A stretch of 64,000 bases of DNA from Psettodes erumei (GCA_016785225.1 JAFBJZ010000854.1:682001-746000), one strand, 5' to 3'. Positions 9,045 through 21,841 are shown, counted from the stretch's first letter. Notes: a model not told the origin generated them from the sequence alone. Program-made: numbers and translations.

Positions 9045-12000
9045 CTGAAAGAGGAGATATGTTGACAGAATGAGAAGACAAGTAACCAAAGGTAGACAAG
9101 AAAGCTATACATGGAGGATATATGCTTGAGGTATTTTATTATCACATCAATAATAACTTTTTTCTTTTATCTCAAACCTTGCTGCAGTGATGTCTAAGTG
9201 TACTCCAGGATGCATCAGTACTCATCAGCAATGTGTGTGGTCACAGGTGTAACAGATTTGAAACTTTGGACCACAGAGGGCAGTGAAACGCTGCTTTTCA
9301 GTGTGGTGTTAAGTTACTCTTAAAAGGCAGGCCTTCAGGTGACAACATTGGTAATTTCTCGACAGCTAACACCATATTATATGTTGTAAAGGCTGTGCTG
9401 CCCTCTCCATGGCGGCTGGGGAGGAAGCTTCTTTATGGGCTAGCAGTGGGAGAGGTTGCCTGGGGTCTCGACTAACTGCAGGCATCTGAAGGGTCTCCAA
9501 AAAGGGGTCTTATTTGTTACGGTTATCCAGGTCAGGGTCAATGGAGCAAGACAGGGGCCTGCGGTTCAAAGAACGTTTGTAAGGAGTAAATCGGTCTAGA
9601 GACGTGGGTTTCTGGGTATGTAAGGAAATTACCAAAAGGAAGAAAAAGCACACCGTGAAGAGAGAAAATACATATGAATAGTTTTACTGGGAAAAACATA
9701 CAGGACAGAGAATTTAAAATGCAGCTACAGAAAAAAAGTGGGAGAAAAAGGAAAAGCAGAATGGAGTGGTTGGGGGGGAGGGCGTAGGAGCGCAAGTCGA
9801 TTAACTCACTAATGAGCCAGCAGTCTGGAATTAATCAGTTCCATGTGAAGCAATTCCTGCCAATTAGAAGAGGGCTGTGCTGTGTCTGGGAGCACCCAGA
9901 GTACAGTACACACACATTTACTTGTAGTTACACAGACAAATATGCCTTCACTCACGTATCCACAGTCTCACCCACACACTTGTACAAATATGTACATACA
10001 CGCATAAATGCATACGCATACAAAAAAAATCTCAACCCAAAAACATCCCATTGGAATGACAGAGCTGGAGGCATGATGGAAGAGAAAGGAGGGATGGGAG
10101 GGGGGCAGGGGGTTTGCTGATGAGGATGATGATGACTTAGATTGGATCCAGATGGTGGTTTGCTCACTAGTATTGCTCCACTACACAAGCATATGCTTTC
10201 ATTTGGTGAGGTGTTTTTACAGACTGACTGACTGGACAGGTCTTCTGTTTTTTTCCAAGCTTCCACCATGTGACAGGGCATTAGGCTCTGATTACTGTCA
10301 GCCCCCCCCCAACAGCTCCCACTGGCCTACTTCTTGTACCATGGCACAGTGCATCCCACAAGACATATGTAGTACCCCGAGCGTTACAGAGTACATAGTA
10401 CAGCTACAACATCAGGGAAAACACACACACAAAAAAATCAGCCATCTACTAAAAAATTGACTCCCTTTTATTCACCTTATATTGTACAACATGCCAAGAG
10501 ATCAGATGGTATGGGATATTTTATCAAAGGGTGACAGTCACATGTAGAGGAAACAAGTGGAGTTTATTATGTCTCTTTTTCCAACCCAAGGTTTGCGTGT
10601 AAGTGTGACTTTGGATCACCATCTTTTGGAATGTCAAAAAGACAATTTGGACCTATCCCTGTCAAGTCTGGTTTTGTTTGGGTTTTCTCATTGCTGCCTC
10701 CTTCTCCTTTTAATCTGGTCCATTTTGGAAAAGGGACAGAAACGGAGGAAGGATATATGGGAGTTGTGTCTGGCACCTGTTTTATTTGCTCTCTCTTTTT
10801 TCTCTCTCCCTTCAGCGGGCTGCAGAAGAGCAACTGGAAACCACAACTAAAGGAAGAGAGGTGCAGGATCCAGATGTCAGCCACTGGGAGAAAAAAAGGG
10901 CTAAGAGGAAATGGTAAGATAAATAAGGAGGATGAGAGTGCATTTTGGAGATAAAGAGTTAAGGAAGAAAGAAAAAAAAACAACAAGAGCCAGAGCAGAC
11001 GGAACAAGAGAAAAGGTCCTGAGATAGAGATGTGCACAATTCCAGAGTAAACAGAGAGAGTCCTACTGTAAATCACTGAGCTGTTTAGCTGAAGGAATGA
11101 GCTTTGGTGTGATCCATGTTTTTTTACAGACTGGAGATAGAGTGAGAAAGTGAGAAATACAGACAAAGGGTGATATATCACTTCAGGGAAAAGAAGAAGA
11201 AAGGGGATAACAGTGGAGAGGGAGAAAAAAGAAAAACGTGGACACGCTTAAAGACAGACAGATGGAGAACGTTTGGGTTTGGGTGATTGGAATACTGCTT
11301 CAATGTGCGATTCCCTTTTTTCAACACAGACACACCAGGCTGCCAGCCTGAATCTATCTTGCACTCCTCTTTCCAGTGCTCCGCCTGTTTGTTTCAGAAA
11401 ACACAATCCAAATAATTTGAATAGTTTGCATCTTCCATCATCATCTCCATCCCCCCTTTGTTCTCCTCCCTCCATATGTTGTCTGTTTTTGATCTTTTTA
11501 GTGGGTTTTTTCACTTATCATTCTTTTCATTTTTTTCTTCTTTTTCAGCATTTTTCCTCTCATTACTTTTCTGTGTTCCCATGCTTGTCTCTTTCCCTTG
11601 TCCACTATCTACAGTGGAGATGACATGGCCTTAAGTATGCAGACAGCCCTGTCTACATATACTTGTACTTCAGGTGACAATATTTCATGGTTTCTGCTGA
11701 GTTCCAATTAAGCAAAATCTTATATAGCTTGCTTCCAACTTTTAGCCAGGTCAATAAAAATAGTTTTGGCTTAGAAGCACTTGTTTGCCCTTGAGAGTCC
11801 TGACTCATACCTTATCCAGGTGGATCACCACCTGCCAACAAGGCCTTATCATCCATTTGTACCTGCACTCACTGATGGCTTAATAGCTCTTGTGGCTAAA
11901 TTGGATCAAATCCCAGCAGCCCAGTTCCAACATCTTCTGGAAAGCCTTCACAGAGGCAAGGAGGCTTTTATAGGAGCATATTAACACTCAAGGTTTTGAA

Positions 12001-12938
12001 ATTTGGTACTTGGCAATCACATGGGGGTGTAAGGTTTAGAATTGCTTCCAAATAATGGATGTTAGTGATGCCATCTTTCGTTTCCTTTTTCTTCCCTCTG
12101 TCCCCTTTACTTCCCTTTAAACAACATCTTATGTCTGTTATCTTGGAAGGGCAGCTGCAGGCAAGCTCATTCACTTACCTGTAAGATCAGCCTCCAACCT
12201 ATTTATGTATGTGTACATGTGCAGGCTGATGTGAGTCTGAGGAACTGAGAATTGAAATATTCCAATCCTCTTTCCTCTCATGCTTCTTCAAAAACAAAAA
12301 AAACAGAGCAGCTCCTTATTTTCTACAGATGTGGAGGATGGATTGCATTAAATCTAGAAAATATGTTAAATAGCGAGAATAAAATGCATAATGAATAATG
12401 GAACTTGGTTGAGACCTGCAGTTTCAGTTGCACCAGTCTTGTGGTTTTATTTTTCTACAGGAGCTTTTACTGGAGGAGAGTTGGGCTGGGCTTCTGATGC
12501 TGATAGGGTGAAACAGACAGACCCTGAGCTGTTTTCGGGCTAAATCTTGAAATAATATATTAACACCTGGTTGTGTTTCACTGTGGCTGCCATGAAGATT
12601 TCAGGAGTACATTAACACCTGGTAGTGTTTCATGGCACATGTCAGTTAGGTATGCACTGTATATGTGTCAGCGTGTGTGTGTGAATGAGTCAGAGGAGCG
12701 CTAAGATTAGTGTAGATTAATGCTGTCATGGTCAAAAAGTGCGTGCAATTTTGTCTGCACATGGGGACCACAGGTCTGCAGGCCAGCTTGACTCATCAGA
12801 AATCCGCTCACAGGAAGCAGTGATGGAAGGAGGGAGGGGTGTTACCGGCCAGATGTAAAGCTTTTTAGCTGGCCAGGGGGTGAGGAAATGCACAAATGAG
12901 AGAGAGGAGGAAATGCTGGTAATGTGTGTAAGACTCAC
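9045..12938 (-). other. Intron between cbEGF2 and TB1 (3.9 kb)
   Basis: It holds a direct repeat near 12.6 kb and purine-rich stretches around 10.85-11.25 kb. A partial CTCF-like sequence (CCACAGAGGGCAG, 9271-9283) is present. Long open frames here, including one of about 200 codons on the minus strand at 10567-11181, are low-complexity and show no known domain. Confidence 0.75.
12559..12632. repeat. Direct repeat pair, 22 bp
   Basis: ATTAACACCTGGTTGTGTTT (12559-12578) recurs at 12611 with one mismatch, followed by CA in both copies. The copies start 52 bp apart in the intron between cbEGF2 and TB1. It looks like a small local duplication. Confidence 0.85.
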
Positions 12939-13064
12939 CCACACATCTGGAGCCGTCTGTGCTGGAGATGTAACCTCGTGGACAGGTGCAGACGTAGCTA
13001 CCAGCAGTGTTGGTGCATTCTCCCCCATCACACACACCAGGGATGGTGCTGCATTCATCGATAT
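12939..13064 (-). CDS. fbn2: fbn2 exon 8: cbEGF2
   Basis: This 126-bp exon encodes DIDECSTIPGVCDGGEC and CTNTAGSYVCTC. It is a complete six-Cys calcium-binding EGF with the hydroxylation consensus. The acceptor is TTCAG and the donor GTGAGT. It precedes TB1, the standard fibrillin order. Confidence 0.95.
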
Positions 13065-13883
13065 CTGAAGCACAAACGGTTACATGAGAAATGCTGTTCA
13101 TAACGTCATGGGACACATCTGTCGAGTGCTTAAGTCTAACACCAGCTCCAAACTTCTTTCAGTGGCAGGAAGTGACAGGAACAGGAAATGATATGTAAAC
13201 TGCTCAGTCAGGGAAGAAAAGCAGCAGCAATGTCCAATGTCCAATGAATGCCTCTGCCCATTAAGACAGTTTTTTACTTTGTCGTAATTATTTTTTGTGA
13301 CTGCACAACACTGAAGATATGAGTAGCTTGGGTTCTTATGTTAGATGAAAAGGTTTTTTTTGTAGAAAATCATGAATTGTCAGCACTTAATGTTAAAACA
13401 TTTCAAATGACACAGGTATAAAAGAGTGGCGGAAGGGAAGGGAAGAAAAGGCCATAAAGAGAAAATAATCTGTGATAGTGTTATTGAAATGACACCCAAG
13501 ATGAGATAACAAAGCAATCTAATAATCCATTAGAATAATTAGTGTCCATACTAAAAGGAATTTAGCACTACAACAGCTTTAAGTGAAGAAGCTGACCTGA
13601 CTGAAACATGCCATGGTTTGACTCAGAAATGTCTATGCTCAAGTACCTGAGTACAGCTCTTGGCAGGGCCCACCTCTGTGTGGTACACTTTATGATGGCA
13701 TTAAGTTGTGTTATTCATTGGGAGTGGGGCCTCATTGCTCCATGACGGGGGAAACCCAAAGTGAAGTTCCAGAAGGTATTGGGTTTTTATGATGTGTCAC
13801 GCTTATTTATACGCATACGTAATTACTGCACCACTGCGAGGCATAATTACAGAATAAGTGCAGACGCTGTGCATGAGGTACTT

Positions 13884-13908
13884 TGTGTGTGTGTGTGTGT
13901 GTGTGTGT
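13884..13908. repeat. TG microsatellite
   Basis: Pure TG run in the cbEGF1-cbEGF2 intron. Two further TG-rich tracts follow at 14341-14372 and 14573-14608. Confidence 0.9.
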
Positions 13909-14572
13909 CATGCGTGCGTGTGTTAGTGTTTGCCTTTCGAGGAGCAAAGAGTGTGTAACTTATATCCATGTGTGTCTTTCAGCATGCATGTGTGCATGTC
14001 TTAGTGTGTGTAGTTACGCCCACCATGGGAAGCTAAGAGGCTGTTCTTCCCCTGCTGACTTGTGTCTGGCAGCAGCAGCAGAAGGCCTAGGTGAGGCTGT
14101 AAAAGCCCAGCCAAATAAACCCGGTGTCAGCAGCGACAACAGCACGCCAGACATTACGCTCCACATAGCCGTAATACTGACTGTGTGTGAGAAGGGAAAT
14201 GTGTGTCACCTGGATAAATGTCGACAGCAGAGCCATCAAATCTGCAACTTGTTTAACTGTGTGCACACCATCAATAACACTCATCACTATGTGAACAAAT
14301 TTAAGTCATGTATGAGTGTAAAACTGACGTGTGAAACTATGTGTTTGTGTGTGTGTGTGTGCGTGCGTGCGTTTAAGGAGTATGAGTGCGAGCGTGAGAA
14401 TCCACAAGTGTCGGAGCAAACGGGGAGGTCTGTGTGTAATGAGAAAGTCTCCCAGATGCTGTGAGTGTTTCTTTGTTCAGCACAAACAGCTGGTTTTCAG
14501 CCAAAGGACTGTATTTATTGAAGGAAAATGGAAGGAGAAGAACAAAAAAGCAGAAAGAGGAGGAGAATAACA

Positions 14573-14608
14573 GGTGTGTGTGTGTGTGTGTGTGGGGGGG
14601 GGGGGGGT
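14573..14608. repeat. GT run adjoining a poly-G run
   Basis: About 20 bases of GT pass directly into about 14 consecutive G. The compound tract may be hard to sequence and could vary in length. Confidence 0.9.
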
Positions 14609-16039
14609 GGACAGACTATTAAGCATAGTGTGAGCCCAAAAGTTGGCCATAAAACCAGGTACCTCGTTGTACCTAAAAACGATCAGACACCCATGTCTTC
14701 TCAACTACACTTTATCTTAACTACTACACTAAACCTCACTAATTTCACTGAGAGCTCTCGGCGAGGGCTGTTTGTGCATTAGCTAGAAGGGCATTTCAAT
14801 AAACCGCCCCCCCAGAGTACTCGTACTGATTGTTTGTGAGATTTCACTAAATGTGGGTTTCCTGCCGGTCCAGGACTTAAGGCACACGTCACAACTGTTC
14901 TTTTGTTTTTACAAGCTTTGCAAACACTGAACTCTTTCTCTTCTAGCTCTGCATGGGTCAAATGAATAAATAGCTTGATAAATCCCAAGATCCACAAATC
15001 ATTACCAGAGCTGAAATGCATTACATTTTCAGCTAAAGGAAAACAGACAACAATGAACATGTTTTCTGATGAAACATGATTATAAATACAAAGGATTTAC
15101 ATAATTTTGAACATTTGTGTGTGGCTTTCTGAAGTGAATAATGTAAAAGTAATAAAATTGGGTTTCCAGTCATATTTGAGCTAAAACATAGTGCAAACGA
15201 TTTTGGGCCATGTGCGGACCTTTTCTTCTTTCAACAGTGATGTCAGTTATATATAACTGTAACCACTGCATTGCACTGTCATCACCACACAATAATGAGA
15301 GTTTTGTTCAGTAAAGCAGAGTAAGTGATATAAAATGTTGTTCACAGGGAGGGGACAAAAAGGGTAGAAAGTCCTGTAACCTGTGTTTCTGGCTTATCAC
15401 AGCGTGTTCCAGAGTTATGTGTCGCATAAGTGCTGAGCTGCGCTGTATGACACCAGCAGGAATGTGGCTACAACATCCACACCCAAATTTTTATTAGCAG
15501 CGCCCAGCATCCCTGGAAGCACTCATTCTCTCCTTACAGTAAGTTCTGAACGGAGGTGGCGTTCACCCAAAACCACAACTGAAACCAGGACTCTGGTGAA
15601 TTAGTGAAGTCAGCCCAGCTCTCAATTCTGCTTCATCCTTCATTCACGGAGACATTAATCACATTTTGGTGTGTGTCACCGTGGCTTCTCACGAATGTGA
15701 AGGTGGAGGCGCCAGTCTCCAGTAAATAATAGGCTACTTGTATTTTCCCTGCATCCTGTATCTGCAGCTTCTGAGCCATGCTACAGAGTAAAAGGAGAAT
15801 ATAGTAAGCAATTCATACGCTGATACACTACAATAGCCAGTGCAACATTTTCAAAACTTTCTGTAATCCTCCCTGCAGACTAAGAACACATCAACTCCAG
15901 TCCAAGAGACACAAACCCTGCCTGGCTAACAGTTAGACTATTCAGTCTGGGCATTGTTAAAATTCCATCCAATCAACACATTGAAATGTGAATCCACTCT
16001 GCTGTGCATGTGTGTGTGTGTGCTTTCATGTGCATGTGC

Positions 16040-17870
16040 ATTTGTAATAACAATAATAATAATTAACTTTATTTATGTAGCACCTTTGGTTTACAAAGTG
16101 CTTTGACACGCAAAAACTGAGAAAACAGAGATGCGAAAATACTTATTAGTCACGTAAAACCGACCAAGTTAAAACCAGAGGGCAGCAACAAAAGAAAAGG
16201 GTTGCTATGTGGAAGTCTAAGTAAAAACAGCCAGGCAAAAGCATTGAAAAGCAATAGCAGAAACTAGAAGAAGCCAAAAGATAGCTGGATAAATGAATAG
16301 CTAGCTTAAAAGGAATTTGGAGACGGTTAAAAAAAATATGAACAGAAAAGTAAAAAAAGAGTAAAAGAAAAAAATGGTACAAACAATAAAACCAATGAAA
16401 AACATGTCAAAGAACTAGAAGAAAAACAGTTAGTCTAGTAAAAGTGATCAAAAAAAGGTGGTTAGAAGACAATTACAAGATGAAATCCCAAGAGAGGGAT
16501 TGGAAACAATAAAAAGACTGAGCGCAGAGGGGGAATAAAAGGGCAGAAAGACTACAAGCAATTATACAAAGTCAACTTCACTTTTAAGTCCATAAAATGG
16601 GTTTTAAGAAGTCGCTGATTCTGCCATCTCTTCAGGAAGGTCATTCCAAAGTGGAGGGGCCCAATGGAGAAAGCTTGATCACCCTTAGATTTAAGCCTTA
16701 GCTTTGGAAGGGCCAGAAGGGACCAACCTGAGGATCCAAGGCTGCGAACAGGCTCATACCGGGTCATCATTGCTGATATATTACTGATTATGTCATGTTT
16801 ATCACCAGAGGGTCATGATATTGTGCGTACTGCAGTTGCTATTTGGCAGAAACCAAGGGCCCTTATAAAGGAGGGCACACCAGATCCGTTACTGATAGTC
16901 TGCTTGGGGCTGCGAGCATGCAGCTACCTTGCGAGTTCGAATGTAACCTGTCAGAACTGGAGAAGGGGGAGTGGTTCCGAAACATCTTAAAGTCGTCAAT
17001 AAAATCTACATTTTGGGTTCTGCGTCACGGGCTCTTGGCGGGACATCAAAACAATTATTTACGAATTTAAAAGGGTCATTAAAATCCGTTTTGGTCAGAA
17101 GAGATGTGTCGTTGGGTCCAACATGTACAATCATAAGGTTAATGAGCTCCAGAATGACCAGGACTGTGGCACCAGGGAAACAGCCACTGGCAGCATCGAA
17201 CGCACATTTGGACCGGTTCATGTCCCTCAGATTAGTTTCAAGATTGATGTTGCAGGGAAGATTGGATGAGGAGACAGCGGTTGTGGTCTGGTGGACTGGT
17301 AGGTGAATGAACTTGGTCCGCACTGTGTCCGGTGAGATGGGAGATGTGGCGAGACTGCGGCATCAAAACAGGATGATGAATTACCAGATGGCACGGGTAT
17401 AGGAAGACCTCCAGAGTGTCCTTCATCATGATCTTGTTGTCCACGACAAGGAGGTTTCCCGCCGTGGTAGCGGGCTGGTCCAGCGCCAGCGGCAGGCGCC
17501 TCCATCACAGCGGTGTGCGTCTGTGGGACGGTGCATCAGCAGCATGAGCTCGGTGGACCGGAGAAGGTCGCGTAACGGTTGGAGAGGCTCAGTCCTGGCA
17601 GTGAGGTTGACCTGTCTGAGAACCTTTTCCAACCGCGGACGACAATCTGCCCGTGACTGATGGTTTGAGGTCGAAGAAGAGGACGGCTCTGCCACCACAG
17701 AGCTGTGGACTCCAGTGAGGGATGCAATCTGACTGTGTGGAGGCCACCTCTGTGAACCTGGACAGAAGTGAATCTTTCCTCCAAACTTCAGCGGACAGTC
17801 GTCTGTTATTCTTCATAAGGTCAGCAATCTTTTTTGTTTGCTTTCACAAGTAGGTCGCCATCCTCACCAG
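16040..17870 (-). mobile_element. Decayed LINE-like element with SGNH-esterase remnant
   Basis: This is a minus-oriented non-LTR relic inside the intron between cbEGF1 and cbEGF2. Its 3' end reads GGTGCTACATAAATAAAG and then an ATT-type simple tail (16044-16066 region), a common ending of fish LINE-related repeats. A partly open minus frame at 17006-17323 contains CFPGA and IVHVGPNDTS, which resemble the HxGxND block of SGNH hydrolases. Esterase domains of this kind occur in ORF1 of CR1/L2-type LINEs. Frameshifts and stops break it, so it is not a gene. CpG density is higher than in the surrounding intron. The upstream limit is approximate. Confidence 0.6.
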
Positions 17871-18250
17871 GCGACGCAAGTTATTTGAATAGCACATTCC
17901 AACAAAAAGGCAATTCAAAGTGCTTTTCATGAAATATAAAAGACAAAACGCCAAAGCAACATCGTCGAAAGTTAGAAAAAAAGGCATTGAAAATTAAATG
18001 AAAAACATAATAAAAATGAAACAGAACACAGAGTTCTTTAGTGCCTCAGTCCTGGGGGTTGTCTGTATGGATGTTAAAATCACCAACAATAACTACAGAG
18101 TCCTGGTATGTTTGGCAAAATGGTTTTAGTTAAAAGGTAGACTAGCCAAACAGGCCGGAGTAAACCAAGTGCAATCACTGGGGAGCCAAGCACGGATATC
18201 CACTAAAACAAACAGAGTTTTGATGAAATAATTAAAAAATCAATAAACCC
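17871..18250 (-). mobile_element. Second LINE relic with endonuclease motif
   Basis: Directly adjoining the first relic and in the same orientation, this piece ends GTGCTATTCAAATAACTTGCG at 17877-17897. That resembles the 3' terminus of a repeat family common in fish. At 18049-18096 the minus strand encodes VVIVGDFNIHTDNPQD followed by a stop. The GDFNIH block is characteristic of the apurinic-type endonuclease of non-LTR retrotransposons. It is internally deleted and dead. The upstream boundary is not clear. Confidence 0.6.
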
Positions 18251-18932
18251 AACTCAATCTTTAAGTTTAAAATGTTAAAAAGATAACTTAAGAACAACTG
18301 AAAGTGCTAAACATAACATGCTTTTTTTAAAGCCAATATCTGGTATACACTTTCATGTGCACATGTGCAGACATATTTAATTCCGAACATGTCGGCACTT
18401 TTAAAAAAGGCCTTTGAGATTTGTCAACTGTTCTGAGCGGACCCACAGTTATAAAGTGCACAAAACCGTGACGGCCTCACTATTAACTCAACAAAATTTA
18501 ATTTAAGTTCCAATGAATTGTGACGAATTGGCAGTATGTTGACATACTCAAGTTCTCTGCCTTCAGAGAACTTATTTTGCAACACTTTGTCTATTCATAA
18601 TCAAAACTTACAATCATTATGTACTATAATAATCTTTGCCACTTCAAAATGCTAACATTAGGTTTGTTTTTTTTGTGTCATATCCATGAATTTAAAGGTG
18701 TTTCTTGGCTGTTGATAAGATTCTATAAGATTCCCACATTAAATGTATACAATCCATAGTAACAATTTGTAGTTTTGCCTAAGCAATACACCAGTCAGTT
18801 GCATTCACTGCTAAGGCCCTACAGCAGAGCAGGAAAATTCATCATTATGGAAATTTCTTTCATAACTACTGAGCATTTCTCGGTGTTAAATCATTTCACT
18901 GCTACATAAGAGTCATTTTACATCAGACTCAC

Positions 18933-19058
18933 CTTCACATTTGTGGCTGGTTTCGCTCTGACGGTGACCGGCGGGGCATTTACACTCGTAAGATCCCACA
19001 GTGTTGATGCAGTTACCTCCAGCGCACAGACCGGGCACTGCCTGGCACTCGTCCACAT
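18933..19058 (-). CDS. fbn2: fbn2 exon 7: cbEGF1
   Basis: This 126-bp exon encodes a calcium-binding EGF beginning DVDECQAVPGLC. It has six cysteines and the Asp/Asn hydroxylation context CINTVGSYECKC. The acceptor is CCTTAG and the donor GTGAGT, and both ends are phase 1. It follows hybrid 1 directly, as in other fibrillins. The 5.9-kb intron after it holds LINE relics. Confidence 0.95.
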
Positions 19059-21643
19059 CTAAGGGCAAGAGGGAAGAGGCACGGACAATTGGTGAGAAGA
19101 GACAAAAGCAGGCAAGAAAAGAGGTTGTGATATTTACTGGCATTGGCAGAACCTTGGTTTAGGAGATTTGGCATCCTTATGTTTGTAATGCACCAAAAAC
19201 AAAAAATAATTAACAAACATCAAACAATATGCAAAACATATTGCATCAGTTTACTACAGTTCACAGCACATTTTGGAGCAAGTTTCAGGCTTATATTCTG
19301 ATGCTAAACATTGTTTTTCATTCTCCTGGTCAACTTTTTTGCACAGAGAATGAAGTAAAAAAAAAAGAGAGAAATAACTTGGCTCCGGCTGTGATGTCTG
19401 AGACCACTTCCAGAAAGACCCATTTGAATTGTTTGAATAGGAAATGAAATGACTTTTTAAATGTATGTTTTTTTCCCAGCATTCAATGTGAGTCACTTTT
19501 ACCAGTATTAGGGATAGGTCAGTGGGCGGGTTACTGTAAATTGCTGTTACTTCTGATCCTGCCTTGGTTTAAATTCACGTCAGCATCAGTCACAGAGCAG
19601 GATCCAGGCATTGTGAAGCTGTGCTCTCATAAAACAAAAATCTCTCAACATATGGGCACACTTTCATGCTCACTCACACACAAACACACACAGCCTGTTT
19701 ACAATCATCCAAATACATTAAATCACTAATCCTTTTACCTAAAGAAAAGCTGAAAATACTAGGGTTGAGGAACTCTCTATGCCAAAGACTGAAAGAAAGA
19801 CCAAAGACTGAAAGAAAGAGAGAGAGAGAGAGAAAGCAACTATTGGCCAACATCCTGATGTGGAGCCTGGAGTTCCATCCTTACATTTGGATTCATGGTC
19901 ATGTGTGCTTTGTTCTGCTGCCAGCAAGATGTTTGCTCTAGGCTTTCTGGCGATTAGGTGTCTTTGGTGTATATGTGTGTGAGTGTGTGTATGTGAGAGA
20001 GAAAGGGAGTGAAGAGTTCGAGCGAAGGGAAAGAAGACAGAAACAGTGATTCAGAGAGAAAGAAGGAAGCACAGGCAGAAAAAGACAGAGAGATGAGTGA
20101 TCTCTGGTCTCACACTGGCATACCGCTAACACATGAGAAGCCTGGCAGCCTAGTCCAAAAGAAAGGAAGTTGCAGAGCTAAATACAATCCAGTTACTGAT
20201 CCCTGATGCATTAGCTCTTTGATTTGCCCTCATAAATGCTATATTAGGTATACAGACTGTATACCTAAGAAAACTGTTTTAAATCCCTTTGATTTGTTTT
20301 AACAAATCTATCTCTTTGCCCAGCGGATGTACATCTATAATTGTTGGCACATACAATATATTTTCAAGACTCCATCTATTGAATTCATTTTTTACAAAAC
20401 AAAAGTTATTTGCTTGCACAATTTCATGCCAAAAGCATCAGTAATGGACTGTGTCACTTGACCTGCAGAAACAGAATGGCCCAACGACCCACATGGGCCC
20501 AACGGAAAATACATGAATTTATTGTCCTTAAGCGCTAATACTGTTGGCCTGGTTCTATGAGAATCTGCACAAAAATGCTCTGCCTCTGTGAAGGCTTCAG
20601 CTGGACATCAACCGTCACAATCTGGGGGTGACCATGTGAGCTGGATGTAGGCAACAACCAGCCTGGCTGGGCCCATTTGGTGAGGGACATGACCTCCACA
20701 TGTGTCGTATATTGATGCAGTCTTATTGCTTAGTCTGGTTGGGGCCATAGGTTATTAGAAAGGAATGCAGAGAGTCTGGCCTGGTCTGATGAGGTTCTGG
20801 GACACCAGCAGCAGGAATGTTGATGAAAAAGGGTGAATCTCAGTTCAGATTTACCTCCCTCTCTGAGTCTGATTGATTATGTTTTGTCTATACTGTATGG
20901 TGTGAGTGAGTACTGTGTCTAATGTACTGCAGGTGCCTTGCGGGGCTATGTAGAATTTCATCCCCATAAAGTTAGAGGACTTAGAAGAGAGAGTTAGAAA
21001 AAAAGAATGGTAAGTTGAACGGAGGTAGAGATATCCTAATTTGAGTGTAGTCCCATAAACACTGGGTGGTACTGCATCTTGTAACTCAATTATACAGCTC
21101 AGTAGCATCTTTCTGCTCTTGGTAAATGTCAGCTCCACTTCCCCAGTTTGTGATCCAGGCTTTCCAAATCCAAGATGGCAGAGTGTATTGTGTATGCTAC
21201 ATATCTGGTTTACACAAGATGAGGGTCAACTCGTGTCTTGATTTTGCCAGACTAATTGACAGACTAATGTGACAGATATACCACTTAAATCTGTTTACTT
21301 TTTGGCATTTTGGCGGTAGATGGAGATGCATGCATGTACACAGCTGTTGCTGAATAAGACAGGAAAATACAGGCAAGCATCCGGTCTACTGTGTACATAT
21401 AAACAAACCTTCGTAATGTTAACACTATTTCAAGGATGTTATGGGTAGGAATCACAGCTTAGATGATGATGGATAAAGTAGAGGTTACAATTTGTATTGA
21501 GGCCATCATATGTGGCTGTGTATGTGTGTTTAAGTGCATCCCAGTGTGTTTGTTAAGTGAGTTCACCCTCAGCATTAAAGATTCACCAGGTGTGTGGACC
21601 AAAAAATGAGATAGCGTGAGTTTTGTGTGCGTCCCAGTCTGAC
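19059..21643 (-). other. Intron between hybrid 1 and cbEGF1 (2.6 kb)
   Basis: It holds a GA-rich tract near 19800-19835 and a perfect inverted repeat at 20244-20268. Nothing else is recognised. Confidence 0.8.
20244..20268. repeat. Perfect 12-bp inverted repeat
   Basis: TTAGGTATACAG and its exact reverse complement CTGTATACCTAA are separated by one base. It lies in the intron between hybrid 1 and cbEGF1. No transposon body is recognisable around it. Confidence 0.9.
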
Positions 21644-21841
21644 CTTGGCAGGCTCCAGTGCGGATGTTGGGGATGAAGCCCCGTCTGCAGGGGTGTGGCT
21701 GGGCAGGGCACTGCTCACAGGGGTGGCCCCATGCCCGACCAATGGTTGCACAGCAGAGGGTTTTGGTGCAAACGATTCCACTGAGCTGGCCCTGACACAT
21801 CTGGTTGTTCACCTGGGTGAAACATGGCCCGGTCCGGTAGT
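21644..21841 (-). CDS. fbn2: fbn2 exon 6: hybrid domain 1
   Basis: This 198-bp exon encodes 66 residues. It starts DYRTGPCF and contains CTKTLCCATIGRAWGHPC and RRGFIPNIRTGAC. Nine cysteines are visible (PCF, MC, VC, LCC, HPC, QC, HPC, AC), one more than in a TB domain. In fibrillin-1 the odd cysteine of hybrid 1 is reported to be free for intermolecular disulfide bonding. The acceptor is CCACAG and the donor GTCAGA. Both flanking introns are long (6.7 kb and 2.6 kb). Confidence 0.95.

Larger units (their letters stand above)
13065..18932 (-). other. Intron between cbEGF1 and cbEGF2 (5.9 kb)
   Basis: It contains TG microsatellites (13.9-14.6 kb) and two adjacent LINE relics (16.0-18.25 kb). 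The rest is AT-rich and unremarkable. Confidence 0.8.

Noticed and set aside
9271..9283. CTCF-like CCACAGAGGGCAG
   Set aside because: It matches about 10 of 13 core positions, with mismatches in the conserved left half.
10567..11181. Minus-strand open frame of about 200 codons in the cbEGF2-TB1 intron
   Set aside because: It is the antisense of purine-rich sequence, rich in Leu/Phe/Ser with no domain or homology I recognise and no supporting splice context.
13883..14464. Plus-strand open frame of 193 codons
   Set aside because: It is built largely on TG repeats (Cys-Val runs) and shows no recognisable protein.
17006..17323. SGNH-like open frame as a host gene
   Set aside because: It lies inside a repeat relic with LINE-type 3' end and is broken on both sides, so I treat it as transposon debris.
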